Below, in pieces: positions 41,750 through 49,320 of a DNA stretch of 64,000 nt. Within the stretch, counting starts at the first letter, position 1; each line of letters begins with the position of its first letter. Under the pieces are notes generated by a model, which was not told where the DNA came from, searched no databases, and was given only the letters and a program-made list of their open reading frames with translations. The translations under genes and the position numbers were made by a program. This stretch comes from JBFLVU01 sp037444825 (lineage in GTDB: Bacteria; Acidobacteriota; UBA4820; DSQY01): assembly GCA_037444825.1 (NCBI GenBank), contig JBBILR010000002.1:95076-159075 (forward strand), written 5' to 3'.

Positions 41750-42307
41750 ATGGGAAAGCGCTTTGAAATCCGGCTTGCGGGCTCGGGGGGACAGGGTCTC
41801 GTCCTGGGGGGCGTGATCCTGGCCGAAGCCGCCATCCTGGAAGGGAAGAACGCCTGCCAGAGCCAGTCGTACGGGCCCGAATCGCGGGGGGGGGCCAGCA
41901 AGAGCGAGGTGATCATCTCCGACGAGGAGATCGACTACCCCAAGGCCACCCGCGTGGACCTGCTCCTGTGCATGACCGAGGCCGCCGCCGACAAGTACGT
42001 CAAGGAGGCCCCCGAGGGCTGCCTGATCATCGCCGACTCGGACCTCGTCCCCGGCGAGATCCCCGCCCAGTACCGCTCGGTGAAGGCCCCCATCACGAGG
42101 CTGGCCAAGGAGACGGTGGGGAGGGAGTTCGTGGCCAACATCGTGGCCCTGGGGCTCATCAGCGAGCTGACGGGCATCGTCTCCCCCGAGGCCCTGGAGC
42201 AGGCCGTCCTGGCCCGCGTCCCCAAGGGAACGGAGGAACTCAACAAGAAGGCCATCCGGGCCGGCCGGGAGGCCGCCCGCACCTACGCCGCCGCGGCGGG
42301 AGCCTGA
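41750..42307 (+). CDS. korC: 2-oxoglutarate:ferredoxin oxidoreductase gamma subunit
   Basis: A 185-residue gamma-type subunit (MGKRFEIRLAGSGGQGLVLG). The GxGGQG signature, SYGPESRGGASKSEVIIS and the domain end are conserved. It binds CoA/stabilises the complex. The ATG at 41750 has TGAGGAG upstream and follows korB by 10 bases; the in-frame GTG at 41717 is disregarded because it lies inside korB. Confidence 0.93.
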   Translation: MGKRFEIRLAGSGGQGLVLGGVILAEAAILEGKNACQSQSYGPESRGGASKSEVIISDEEIDYPKATRVDLLLCMTEAAADKYVKEAPEGCLIIADSDLVPGEIPAQYRSVKAPITRLAKETVGREFVANIVALGLISELTGIVSPEALEQAVLARVPKGTEELNKKAIRAGREAARTYAAAAGA

Positions 42308-42310
42308 AGC

Positions 42311-42727
42311 ATGGTCCAGCGCACCCTCGTCATGATCAAGCCCGACGCCATGGAAAAGCGCGTGGCGGGGGCCATCCTCCAGCGCCTGTTGGACGAGGGC
42401 TTCGACCTGGCGGCCCTCAAGCTCCACCGCCTCTCCCGGGGCGAGGCGGAGGCCTTTTACGCCGTCCACCGGGAGAGGCCCTTCTTCCCCGAGCTGGTGG
42501 CCTTCATGACCTCCGGGCCCGTCATCGCCGCCTGCCTCGAAGGGGAGAACGCCGTGGCCCGGCTCCGGGAGGTCATGGGGCCCACCGATTCCACCAAGGC
42601 CCCCGAGGAGACCCTCCGAGGCCGCTTCGGCACCGACATCCAGCGCAACGCCGTCCACGGGTCGGACTCGGAAGAGAACGCCCGGCGGGAAGTCGCCTTC
42701 TTCTTCCCGGACCTGGAGGCGGGTTGA
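42311..42727 (+). CDS. ndk: Nucleoside diphosphate kinase
   Basis: A 138-residue enzyme equilibrating NTP/NDP pools by ping-pong phosphorylation. TLVMIKPDAM, the catalytic His in RNAVHGSDSEENA and the Kpn-loop-like segment are present. It starts three bases after korC and completes the sucCD-kor operon, where it could exchange the nucleotide made by succinyl-CoA ligase. It ends immediately before the GGCGGAA repeat. Confidence 0.97.
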   Translation: MVQRTLVMIKPDAMEKRVAGAILQRLLDEGFDLAALKLHRLSRGEAEAFYAVHRERPFFPELVAFMTSGPVIAACLEGENAVARLREVMGPTDSTKAPEETLRGRFGTDIQRNAVHGSDSEENARREVAFFFPDLEAG

Positions 42728-42764
42728 GGCGGAAGGCGGAAGAGTAAGGGCGGAAGGCGGAAGG
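42728..42764. repeat. Intergenic GGCGGAA heptad repeat, two direct copies
   Basis: GGCGGAAGGCGGAAG occurs at 42728-42742 and again at 42749-42763, a 21-base period, right after the ndk stop. It matches the tract at 4701-4747. No terminator hairpin was seen. Confidence 0.65.
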
Positions 42765-42781
42765 GAAGGGGGCGTGGTTCC

Positions 42782-43681
42782 ATGGACCGGATTCCCTCCC
42801 TCGAGGCCTTTCTCGTGGAGCCGGACCCCCGCTTCGAACCCTTCGGCGTCTCGGTGGCCGGCCTCTGCGTCTCCTTCGGGGTGCCCCCGGGGACGCCCCA
42901 GGAACCCCTTCGCGAACAGTACGGCCCCTTTCTCTCCGAGGAGCCTCCCGCCGTGGCTTTCCAGGTGGTCCCCGGCGAGGGGACGTACCTGGAGATGGCC
43001 CCCGACCGTTTCCTCCGTTTGGAGGAACGCCCGCTGGGGGAGGGACGGCTCCTCCTCTCGCACCGCTTCGCCGCCTACCGGTCCGGCCGGACGGGGGTGG
43101 TGCGGGTTTCCGCTCCACCGGGCACCCCGGCCTTCCTGCAGGCGGTGGAGAACGTCCTTCGGTGGACGGTGGCCGACCTGGCCCTGGAGGCGGAGGGCTT
43201 CGTCCTCCACAGCGCGGGGATCGTCCGGGAAGGCCGGGCCTGCCTCTTCTTCGGCCCCTCCGGCGCGGGGAAGTCCACGGTGGCCTCCTTCCGCTCCCGA
43301 TCCCCCCTCCTCTCCGACGACCTGGTCCTCCTCCTCCGGCGGGAGGGCCGCTTTTTCGCCGCCGCCACCCCCTTCGCCGGAACCCTTCCGCAGACGGAGA
43401 AGCACCCCGGAATTTTCCCCGTAAAAGGCCTGTTCCGGTTGCGGAAGGCCCCGGAGGATCGGCTGGAGGCCCTTCCCCGGCCCCTGGCGGTGGCCAGCCT
43501 CGCGGCGGCGTGCCCCTTCGTCACCGCTCCCGCGGACCGGGAAGGGCGCCTCCTCCCCCTCCTCGAGGACCTCACTGGCCAGACGCCGGTCTTCGACCTA
43601 CACTTTACGAAGAGCGGGCGGTTTTGGTCCCTTTTGGAGAGCGAGGTCCTGCATGGTCGAGCAGACGGTCCACCGGCGTAA
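42782..43681 (+). CDS. HPr kinase/ScmC-like P-loop protein of the RiPP cassette
   Basis: A 299-residue protein with a beta-rich N-terminal half and a C-terminal HprK-type P-loop module: LHSAGIV (H143), Walker A GPSGAGKST (158-166) and LLSDDLVLLLRR, the Asp-Asp metal site. HPr-kinase-like proteins of this size accompany PqqD-like and radical SAM proteins in peptide-modification (RiPP) loci, where a kinase or ATP-dependent role on the peptide is presumed. The 29-base overlap with the following PqqD-like gene indicates translational coupling. The canonical HprK hexamer partner HPr is absent here, so it is not a phosphotransferase-system regulator. Confidence 0.78.
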   Translation: MDRIPSLEAFLVEPDPRFEPFGVSVAGLCVSFGVPPGTPQEPLREQYGPFLSEEPPAVAFQVVPGEGTYLEMAPDRFLRLEERPLGEGRLLLSHRFAAYRSGRTGVVRVSAPPGTPAFLQAVENVLRWTVADLALEAEGFVLHSAGIVREGRACLFFGPSGAGKSTVASFRSRSPLLSDDLVLLLRREGRFFAAATPFAGTLPQTEKHPGIFPVKGLFRLRKAPEDRLEALPRPLAVASLAAACPFVTAPADREGRLLPLLEDLTGQTPVFDLHFTKSGRFWSLLESEVLHGRADGPPA

Positions 43682-43916
43682 CCCCGACGTCTCCTGGCGG
43701 GTCATCGAAGGCCAGGCGGTCCTGGTCTTCAACATCGAGGGGGAGGTGCAGGTCCTCAACGAGGTGGGGACCTACATCTGGGAACACCTGGAGGAGGAGG
43801 ACGTGGACACGCTGGCGGGAAATATCGCCAGGACCTTCGCCGTTTCCGAGGAGGAAGCCCGCCGCGACCTACTGGCCTTTCTGCAGGAGCTGCGAAAGAG
43901 CGGCGCGCTGTTGTAG
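43653..43916 (+). CDS. PqqD-like RiPP recognition element (RRE) protein
   Basis: An 87-residue protein of the PqqD fold: a winged-helix domain with strands (WRVIEGQAVLVFNIEGEVQV, LNEVGTYIWEHL) and helices (EEEARRDLLAFLQELRKSG). PqqD-like proteins bind the leader of a precursor peptide and present it to the radical SAM enzyme. Its start lies inside the HprK-like gene and its stop 10 bases before the radical SAM start, so the three genes form one unit. Confidence 0.88.
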   Translation: MVEQTVHRRNPDVSWRVIEGQAVLVFNIEGEVQVLNEVGTYIWEHLEEEDVDTLAGNIARTFAVSEEEARRDLLAFLQELRKSGALL

Positions 43917-43926
43917 GACGGAGACC

Positions 43927-45054
43927 TTGGGCCGGCGGACCCCCCTCACCCCGTACCAGGACCTGCTGAACCGGGCCATCGAGGCCGCCCACCCCTACAG
44001 CGCCTCCCTGGAACTGACCTATACCTGCAACCTCGCCTGCCGGTACTGCTACAACCCCGTTCAGCGGAAGAACCAGCCCCGGCGCGCCCCGCCGCCCCCG
44101 CCGCCGGGGCCGCCCCTCTCCTTCGAGGAGTACGTGGACCTCCTGGACCAGATGAAGGAGATGGGGGTCCTCTACCTGACCTTTACCGGCGGGGAGGCCC
44201 TCCTCCACCCCCGATTCTGGGACCTGGCCGCCGAAGCCCGGAAGCGCGCTTTCGCCCTCCGGATCTTCACCAACGGCGTGGCCGTCACCGAGGGGACGGC
44301 CCGCCGGCTCCGGGAGCTGGCCCCCTTCTGCATCGAGATGTCCCTCCACGGGGCCGACGCCCGGACGGCGGAGGCCCTCACCCAGGTCCCCGGCTCCTTC
44401 GACCGTCAGATGGAGGCCCTCCGGCACCTGAGGTCCCAGGGGCTCCGGGTCTACCTCAAGGTGGTGGTCACGAGGCTCGTGGAAGACCAGCTCCAGCGGA
44501 TCCGGGACCTGGGGGAACGCTTCGGCTACCCGGTCTACTTCGACCCGGTCCTCACCGTCTCCGACGACGGGGACCCCTATCCCCTGGAACTCATGGCCTC
44601 CGACGAGGCCATCGCCTCCCTGTACCGCGAGGAGGGGCTCCAGATCGGCAACTCCCCCTTCGAGCGGGAGGGGGGGGAGTACAACTGCACCGTGGGGACG
44701 GGGACCTTCCACGTCACCCCCTACGGGGACGTCCAGCCGTGCACCCAGTGGAAGCAGGCGGTGGGGAACGTCCGGAAAGCCCGCCTGAAGGAGATCTGGG
44801 AGACTTCTCCCCTTCTTCAAGAGGTCCGGAAGGTCAACCGGGCCGTGCCCGTGGAGATCCAAAGGACCGTCGAGGACCACGCCTACTGCTTCTCCTGCCC
44901 CGGCCTCTCGCGGCTGACCACGGGGGACCCTCTCCGGGTGGACGACCAGTACCTCAGGGTCGCCCGGATCCGGCGGCGGGTGGCGGAGGAGGAGAACGGA
45001 AGGGGGCCCGTGAACCGGGTTGCCATTCGGCGAGAGACGGTGACACGGCCTTGA
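43927..45054 (+). CDS. Radical SAM/SPASM peptide-modifying enzyme
   Basis: A 375-residue radical S-adenosylmethionine enzyme. The SAM cluster motif is C34-x3-C38-x2-C41 (TYTCNLACRYCYNP), preceded by LELTYTCN. GGEALLHPRF is the GGE SAM contact. A C-terminal SPASM-type region has the Cys residues NCTVGTGTFHVTPYGDVQPC and YCFSC for auxiliary clusters. The start is inferred as TTG 43927 (AGGACGGAG upstream), since no ATG precedes the cluster motif. A long Pro run (about 51-60) separates motif and barrel. It probably installs a crosslink or oxidation on the Cys/Gly-rich precursor encoded immediately downstream. Confidence 0.9.
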   Translation: MGRRTPLTPYQDLLNRAIEAAHPYSASLELTYTCNLACRYCYNPVQRKNQPRRAPPPPPPGPPLSFEEYVDLLDQMKEMGVLYLTFTGGEALLHPRFWDLAAEARKRAFALRIFTNGVAVTEGTARRLRELAPFCIEMSLHGADARTAEALTQVPGSFDRQMEALRHLRSQGLRVYLKVVVTRLVEDQLQRIRDLGERFGYPVYFDPVLTVSDDGDPYPLELMASDEAIASLYREEGLQIGNSPFEREGGEYNCTVGTGTFHVTPYGDVQPCTQWKQAVGNVRKARLKEIWETSPLLQEVRKVNRAVPVEIQRTVEDHAYCFSCPGLSRLTTGDPLRVDDQYLRVARIRRRVAEEENGRGPVNRVAIRRETVTRP

Positions 45055-45079
45055 CACGCAGGCCCCCGACCGCTATATT
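45051..45079 (+). promoter_or_regulatory. Consensus sigma-70 promoter of the precursor peptide (TTGACA-N17-TATATT)
   Basis: TTGACA (45051-45056) contains the TGA stop (45052-45054) of the radical SAM gene. A 17-base spacer leads to TATATT (45074-45079). The predicted start is near 45086, giving a short leader with GGAAGG before the ATG at 45105. This is one of the strongest promoters in the window. Confidence 0.85.
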
Positions 45080-45104
45080 CTCTACCGCGAGAAGGAAGGT
45101 CGCC

Positions 45105-45227
45105 ATGGAGCTGAAAAAACCCTACGAGAAGCCTCAAGTGGTCTACCGGGAGAAGATCGAGGCCAAGGCCGGCGCGTGCGGCAAGACCGGCGCCGGTACC
45201 TGCGGATCCGGCCCGTACGTCTCCTGA
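45105..45227 (+). CDS. RiPP precursor peptide (Cys/Gly-rich core, YxxP leader)
   Basis: A 40-residue peptide. A charged leader (MELKKPYEKPQVVYREKIEA) carries a YxxP element (PYEKP), like leaders bound by RRE domains of lasso-peptide and related systems. The core about residues 21-40 (KAGACGKTGAGTCGSGPYVS) has two Cys in a Gly-rich context, typical of peptides modified by radical SAM/SPASM enzymes. It is too short for most gene callers. It has a consensus promoter, a GGAAGG ribosome site and a terminator of its own, so it can be made in far greater amount than the enzymes upstream. Mature structure and role are unknown. Confidence 0.85.
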   Translation: MELKKPYEKPQVVYREKIEAKAGACGKTGAGTCGSGPYVS

Positions 45228-45251
45228 TCCGTTGCAGGTGCGGTCGGAAGG

Positions 45252-45284
45252 CCGGGCCCCGTTGCCCTGCGGGGCCCGGTTTGC
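45252..45284 (+). terminator. Rho-independent terminator after the precursor peptide gene
   Basis: Stem CCGGGCCCCG (45252-45261)/CGGGGCCCGG (45270-45279) with an 8-base loop, followed by TTTGC. It starts 25 bases after the precursor stop. Confidence 0.8.
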
Positions 45285-45290
45285 TATTCT
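45262..45290 (+). promoter_or_regulatory. Putative promoter of the C25 peptidase gene, overlapping the terminator; leaderless start possible
   Basis: TTGCCC (45262-45267, the terminator loop), a 17-base spacer and TATTCT (45285-45290) end six bases before the ATG at 45297. Transcription would begin at or next to the A of the ATG, and no Shine-Dalgarno sequence precedes it, which fits a leaderless mRNA. Confidence 0.5.
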
Positions 45291-45296
45291 CGGGCC

Positions 45297-48200
45297 ATGA
45301 AAAGACCTTGGGTGGCCTTCTCGCTCTTCGCCCCGCTCCTCCTTCCCGCCGGTACCGCCGCCGGGGATCGGCGTGCCGCCACGCTGACCTTCCGACCCTC
45401 GGAGGCCCAGGTCGCCGCGTGGACGGCCCCGGGTCCCCCTCGCCCCGCCCCGGTGGTCTCCCTGAAGGCGCCGGTTCCTCGGGAGGCCAGTGCTCTCGCC
45501 CTCTCCGTGGACGGGGAGGTCTGGGAGCCGGTGGAGGCGCCGGCCCTCCTTCCCGGCGAGGAACCCTCCTTCGCCCTGGGCGCCCGGGGGGCCTTCCGGG
45601 GCCGGCCCTACGCCGAGGTCCTCGTCCGGCCCTTGAAGAGGGCAGGGGATGGGACCTGCCTTCTCCTCGCCTCCGCCACCCTCACCCTCCGGTGGGAGGA
45701 TCGGGAAGGCAAGGCGGCGCCGGAGGGCCGCCTCCAAGCCCTCACTCCGTCGGCCCCACCCGCCCCGGGGCTCCAGGTGACGGTCCGGGAAGAGGGCCTC
45801 TACCGCCTCACCGCGGGGGAGCTGGCCGCCGCCGGCCTGGACCTCCAGGGCACCCCCCTGGAAGCCATCCACCTCTCCTGCCGGGGGCACGAGGTCCCCG
45901 TGGCCTTCGAAGGAGCCGCCGGCGGGACCTTCACCTCCACGAGCGCCGTCCTCTTCTTCGGGGAGCGGCCCAACCTGCCCCCCAGGCCCCTGTTCAACGG
46001 CGGCGACTTCACCGACGAGAACGTCTACTGGCTCCGGGTGGACCCCTCCACCCCCGGCCTTCGCATGGAGACGGCCAACGCCGCGCCGGCCTCCGGCTTT
46101 CCCCTCGAAGCCTCCTTCGAGGAACGCGTCCACGTCGAGCGGGACGACTTCTTCTTCAACATCTACCACTACCGGCCCAACGGGGACCTCTGGTACATGG
46201 GCTCCCCCGTCTACAAGAACCAGCCCCGCTCGTACACCCTGCCCCTTCACGGCCTCGCGGCCCCGCCGGTGACGGTGACGGCCCTCGTGGCCGCCCTCTC
46301 CTCGGGGGCCCACACCCTGTCGGCCACCTTGGGCGGCCACGCCCCGACCGCCGGCCCCAACCCCGCCTCCTGGTCGGGCCTGGGGCTCTCCACCTTCGTC
46401 TGGACCTTCACCGAGGGGCTTTCGGCCGGGGAGGCCGTCCTGACCCTTTCGGTCCCCTCGTCCAACGACTACCAGATCCCCGACGCCTTCGACGTGGCCT
46501 ACGGAAGGACCTTCGAGTCCAGGGAGGGGGTCCTCGACTTCACCGTCCCCGACCGCGACGCCCGCTACGCCGTCACGGGCCTTCCGGCGGCGCCGGTCCT
46601 GCTCGACCTTTCGGAGCGGGACCCCGATTCGGGGCTCCTCCGGCCCCGCCTCCTGGAAAACGCCCTCTTCGCGGGCGGAACCTGCACCTTCGAACTCCCG
46701 GCCGGACCAGGGACCGAAAGGCGCCTCTACGCCGCCGCCGCCCTCCGCACGCCGGCCTCCATGGCCTTCCGTTCTCCGCGGGACCTCTCCTCGCCCTCCC
46801 TGGGGGCGGACCTGATCGTCCTCACCCACCCCGACTTCCACCCTCCGGGACAGGACGGGGCGTTCCAGGACTACCTCGCCCGGCGGCGGAGCCGCTTCGC
46901 CGTGGAGGTGGTGGACATCCAGGAGGTGTACGACAACTTCTCCCACGGCCTCTTCGACCCCACCGCCCTGAGGGCCTTCCTGGAGGCGGCGGCGACCCGG
47001 TGGAACCCCGTCCCCCGGTATGTCCTCCTCATCGGCGACGCCACCTACGATTACAAGAACGCCAAGGGCGACCCGACCCTGAAGAACTGGGTCCCCACCA
47101 TGATGTTCGAGGACCTCACCGACTTCACCTACATGGGGCGGTACCCCTCCGACGCCTGGTTCGCCGACGTGGACGGGGACGGCTACCCCGACATGGCCGT
47201 GGGCCGCCTCCCGGTCCGCTCCTTCGCAGAGCTCGCGGGCCTTCTGGAAAAGATGGCCGCCTACGAGGACCAGACCCTTTCGGGGAGCTGGTACAGGTCC
47301 GGTCTCTTCGTCGCCGACACCTACTCCACTTCCTGGGAGCAGGAATTCGAGACCTACAACACCTTCCTGCGGGGAACCTTCTTCGCCCCCCCGTGGTCGG
47401 AGGCCCACCTGTACTTCCACGACCCACCGTACAACGGAACCTCCACCGACGCCTTCGCCGCCGCGCTGCGGGACGCCTGGCCCCAGGCGGCGCTCGTCCA
47501 CTACGCCGGCCACAGCGGGGTGGCCTTCTGGGGCAAGAACTACGCCTTCTTCACCTCCTTCCCGTCGCGGAACTGCACGGGGGGGACCTGCCAGAATTCC
47601 GACGTGGACCTCCTTGCCCCCATCACCGGGGGAAGCGCCCCCCTGCCCTTCGTCCTCAACTCCTCCTGCTACAACTCCGCCTTCGACGAGGTGAACACGC
47701 TGGCCCTCATGGAAGACCTGGTGAAGCGGGCCGACCGGGGGGCCATCGGCGCCTCGGGCTTCACCACCATCGCCTACCCCGACGAGGAAGAGGCCTTCAA
47801 CACCGCCTTCCTCCAGGAGGCCTTCGGGCGGGAGAAGGTCCGGGAAATCGGCGACCTCGTGGACACCGGCCGCTTCGCCCTCCCCTCCACCGTGGCCCGC
47901 GCCGCCTTGGGGAACGTCCTGCTCGGCGACCCCTCCCTCCGCCTCCTCCTCCCCGCCCCTCCGCCCCCCACGGGGCTTTCGGCCGAAGGGGCGGACGGCG
48001 CCGCCCGCCTCTCCTGGACCCCGCCGTCGCCGGAGGCGTCGGCCTTCCGGGTCTACCTCTCCGAGGACGGCGAGACCGGCTGGACCTTGGCCGCCCAGAC
48101 GCCAGGCAGTCAGCAGAGCCTCTGGGTCACCGGCCTCGAAAACGGCCGGGAGGTCTTCTTCACCGTCACCTCGGTGGACGGAGAGGGCTTCGAGGGGCCT

Positions 48201-48749
48201 CCCTCCGCCCCCGCCTCCGCCACGCCCCTCCCCACCCCTTGCACGTTGGACTGTTCCGCCTCGGCCCCCCTTTCGGTCTCGGCGGAGGTGGAGGCGGCCT
48301 TCTCCGCCGTCGTCACCTCCGACCACTGCCAGGGCGCTCCGTCGTACCTCTGGGACTTCGGGGACGGGAGCACCTCTTCCGACCCCTCCCCCCGCCACGC
48401 CTACGCGCTCCCCGGTACCTACCTCTGGTCTTTCGCCGTGGAGATGGACGGGGCCGTCTGTACCCGCGACGGGACCCTGACGGTGGTGGCGCCCCCGGAG
48501 GTCACCTCCGTCCGGACCGCCTCCGGGCCCTTCCGGCTCATCCTCCAGGGCGGCAACTTCCATTCCGACGCCCGGGTCTACCTCGGGGGCAGTCCCGATC
48601 CGTGGCCGCAGACCACCGTCAAGAGCGCCGCCAAGATCGTGCTCAAGGGAGGGGCTTCCCTCAAGGCCGCCCTGCCGCTGGGCGTTCCCGTTTCCATCCG
48701 GGTGGTGAACGGCGACGGGGGGGAGAAGACCGTCGTCTTCACGCGGTGA
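45297..48749 (+). CDS. Secreted C25-family (gingipain-like) cysteine peptidase with FnIII, PKD and shared C-terminal module
   Basis: A 1,150-residue exported protein. Signal peptide MKRPWVAFSLFAPLLLPAG. The caspase-like C25 domain (about 490-830) has VLLIGDATYDYKN, the catalytic His739 in HYAGHSGVAFW and Cys791 in FVLNSSCYNSAFDE, plus ADWFADVDGDGYPDMAVGRLP written here in part as DVDGDGYPDMAVGRLP. A fibronectin-III-like domain (about 890-965) and one PKD domain (YLWDFGDGSTSSDPSPRHAY) follow. Residues 1066-1150 (PWPQTTVKSAAKIVLKGGAS) match the C-terminus of the protein at 26163-32105. Gingipain relatives in other phyla use a C-terminal signal for secretion; a like role here is inferred. It lies directly after the RiPP precursor but has its own promoter. 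Confidence 0.9.
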   Translation: MKRPWVAFSLFAPLLLPAGTAAGDRRAATLTFRPSEAQVAAWTAPGPPRPAPVVSLKAPVPREASALALSVDGEVWEPVEAPALLPGEEPSFALGARGAFRGRPYAEVLVRPLKRAGDGTCLLLASATLTLRWEDREGKAAPEGRLQALTPSAPPAPGLQVTVREEGLYRLTAGELAAAGLDLQGTPLEAIHLSCRGHEVPVAFEGAAGGTFTSTSAVLFFGERPNLPPRPLFNGGDFTDENVYWLRVDPSTPGLRMETANAAPASGFPLEASFEERVHVERDDFFFNIYHYRPNGDLWYMGSPVYKNQPRSYTLPLHGLAAPPVTVTALVAALSSGAHTLSATLGGHAPTAGPNPASWSGLGLSTFVWTFTEGLSAGEAVLTLSVPSSNDYQIPDAFDVAYGRTFESREGVLDFTVPDRDARYAVTGLPAAPVLLDLSERDPDSGLLRPRLLENALFAGGTCTFELPAGPGTERRLYAAAALRTPASMAFRSPRDLSSPSLGADLIVLTHPDFHPPGQDGAFQDYLARRRSRFAVEVVDIQEVYDNFSHGLFDPTALRAFLEAAATRWNPVPRYVLLIGDATYDYKNAKGDPTLKNWVPTMMFEDLTDFTYMGRYPSDAWFADVDGDGYPDMAVGRLPVRSFAELAGLLEKMAAYEDQTLSGSWYRSGLFVADTYSTSWEQEFETYNTFLRGTFFAPPWSEAHLYFHDPPYNGTSTDAFAAALRDAWPQAALVHYAGHSGVAFWGKNYAFFTSFPSRNCTGGTCQNSDVDLLAPITGGSAPLPFVLNSSCYNSAFDEVNTLALMEDLVKRADRGAIGASGFTTIAYPDEEEAFNTAFLQEAFGREKVREIGDLVDTGRFALPSTVARAALGNVLLGDPSLRLLLPAPPPPTGLSAEGADGAARLSWTPPSPEASAFRVYLSEDGETGWTLAAQTPGSQQSLWVTGLENGREVFFTVTSVDGEGFEGPPSAPASATPLPTPCTLDCSASAPLSVSAEVEAAFSAVVTSDHCQGAPSYLWDFGDGSTSSDPSPRHAYALPGTYLWSFAVEMDGAVCTRDGTLTVVAPPEVTSVRTASGPFRLILQGGNFHSDARVYLGGSPDPWPQTTVKSAAKIVLKGGASLKAALPLGVPVSIRVVNGDGGEKTVVFTR

Positions 48750-48777
48750 GGCGGGGGCCCTTCCCCGGGAGGATGGC

Positions 48778-49320
48778 GTGGGAGAGGCGGAAGGCCCCCA
48801 GGAATGGCTCCTGGCCGCCCGGGAGGGCGACGAGGAGGCCTTCGAGCGGCTCCTCCGCCATTTTTACCGCCCCCTCTTCCGCCTGGTCTTCCAGATCGTC
48901 CCCGTCGCCGAGGACGCCGAGGAGATCCTCCAGGACGCCTTCTTCCGCTTCTACCGGTCCTTGCGGCGGGTAAGGCCGGGGGAGGACCCCTATCCCTTCC
49001 TCAAGGCCATCGCCGTGCGGCGCGCCTACACCCACCTCCGCCGAAGGAGAGCCGCGCCCGCCTTCGAGGAGCTGCCGGAGGGGGCGGCGGACCTCCGCGT
49101 AGAGGGAAGGGCCTTCGAGCCGGCCCGCCTCTTCCGGTGGGCCTGGACCCTTCCGCCGCGCCGGCGCGTGGTCTTTCTGCTTCGTGAGGTGATGGGCCTT
49201 CCCGACGGCGAGGTGGCGTCCCTTCTGGGAGTTTCGGAGGTCACCGTCCGCCGCCACGCCTCCCTGGCCCGGGAGGCCTTTCGCCGGGCGTTGGAGGAGG
49301 GCGGGGTCACCCCTCCGTAG
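48778..49320 (+). CDS. ECF-type RNA polymerase sigma factor
   Basis: A 180-residue sigma-70-family factor with region 2 (FYRPLFRLVFQIVPVAEDAE, EEILQDAFFRFYRSL) and region 4 helix-turn-helix (LPPRRRVVFLLREVMGLPDG, EVASLLGVSEVTVRRHASLA). Region 3 is absent, as in ECF sigmas. The start GTG 48778 has GGGAGG five to six bases upstream. No anti-sigma factor gene is adjacent. Its 3' end overlaps the convergent diguanylate cyclase gene by 14 bases. Confidence 0.9.
   Translation: MGEAEGPQEWLLAAREGDEEAFERLLRHFYRPLFRLVFQIVPVAEDAEEILQDAFFRFYRSLRRVRPGEDPYPFLKAIAVRRAYTHLRRRRAAPAFEELPEGAADLRVEGRAFEPARLFRWAWTLPPRRRVVFLLREVMGLPDGEVASLLGVSEVTVRRHASLAREAFRRALEEGGVTPP

Noticed and set aside
42782..43681. Canonical HPr kinase/phosphorylase of the PTS
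   Set aside because: P-loop and Asp motifs fit, but HPr, EI and the HprK N-terminal domain are absent and the gene is coupled to a PqqD-like gene.
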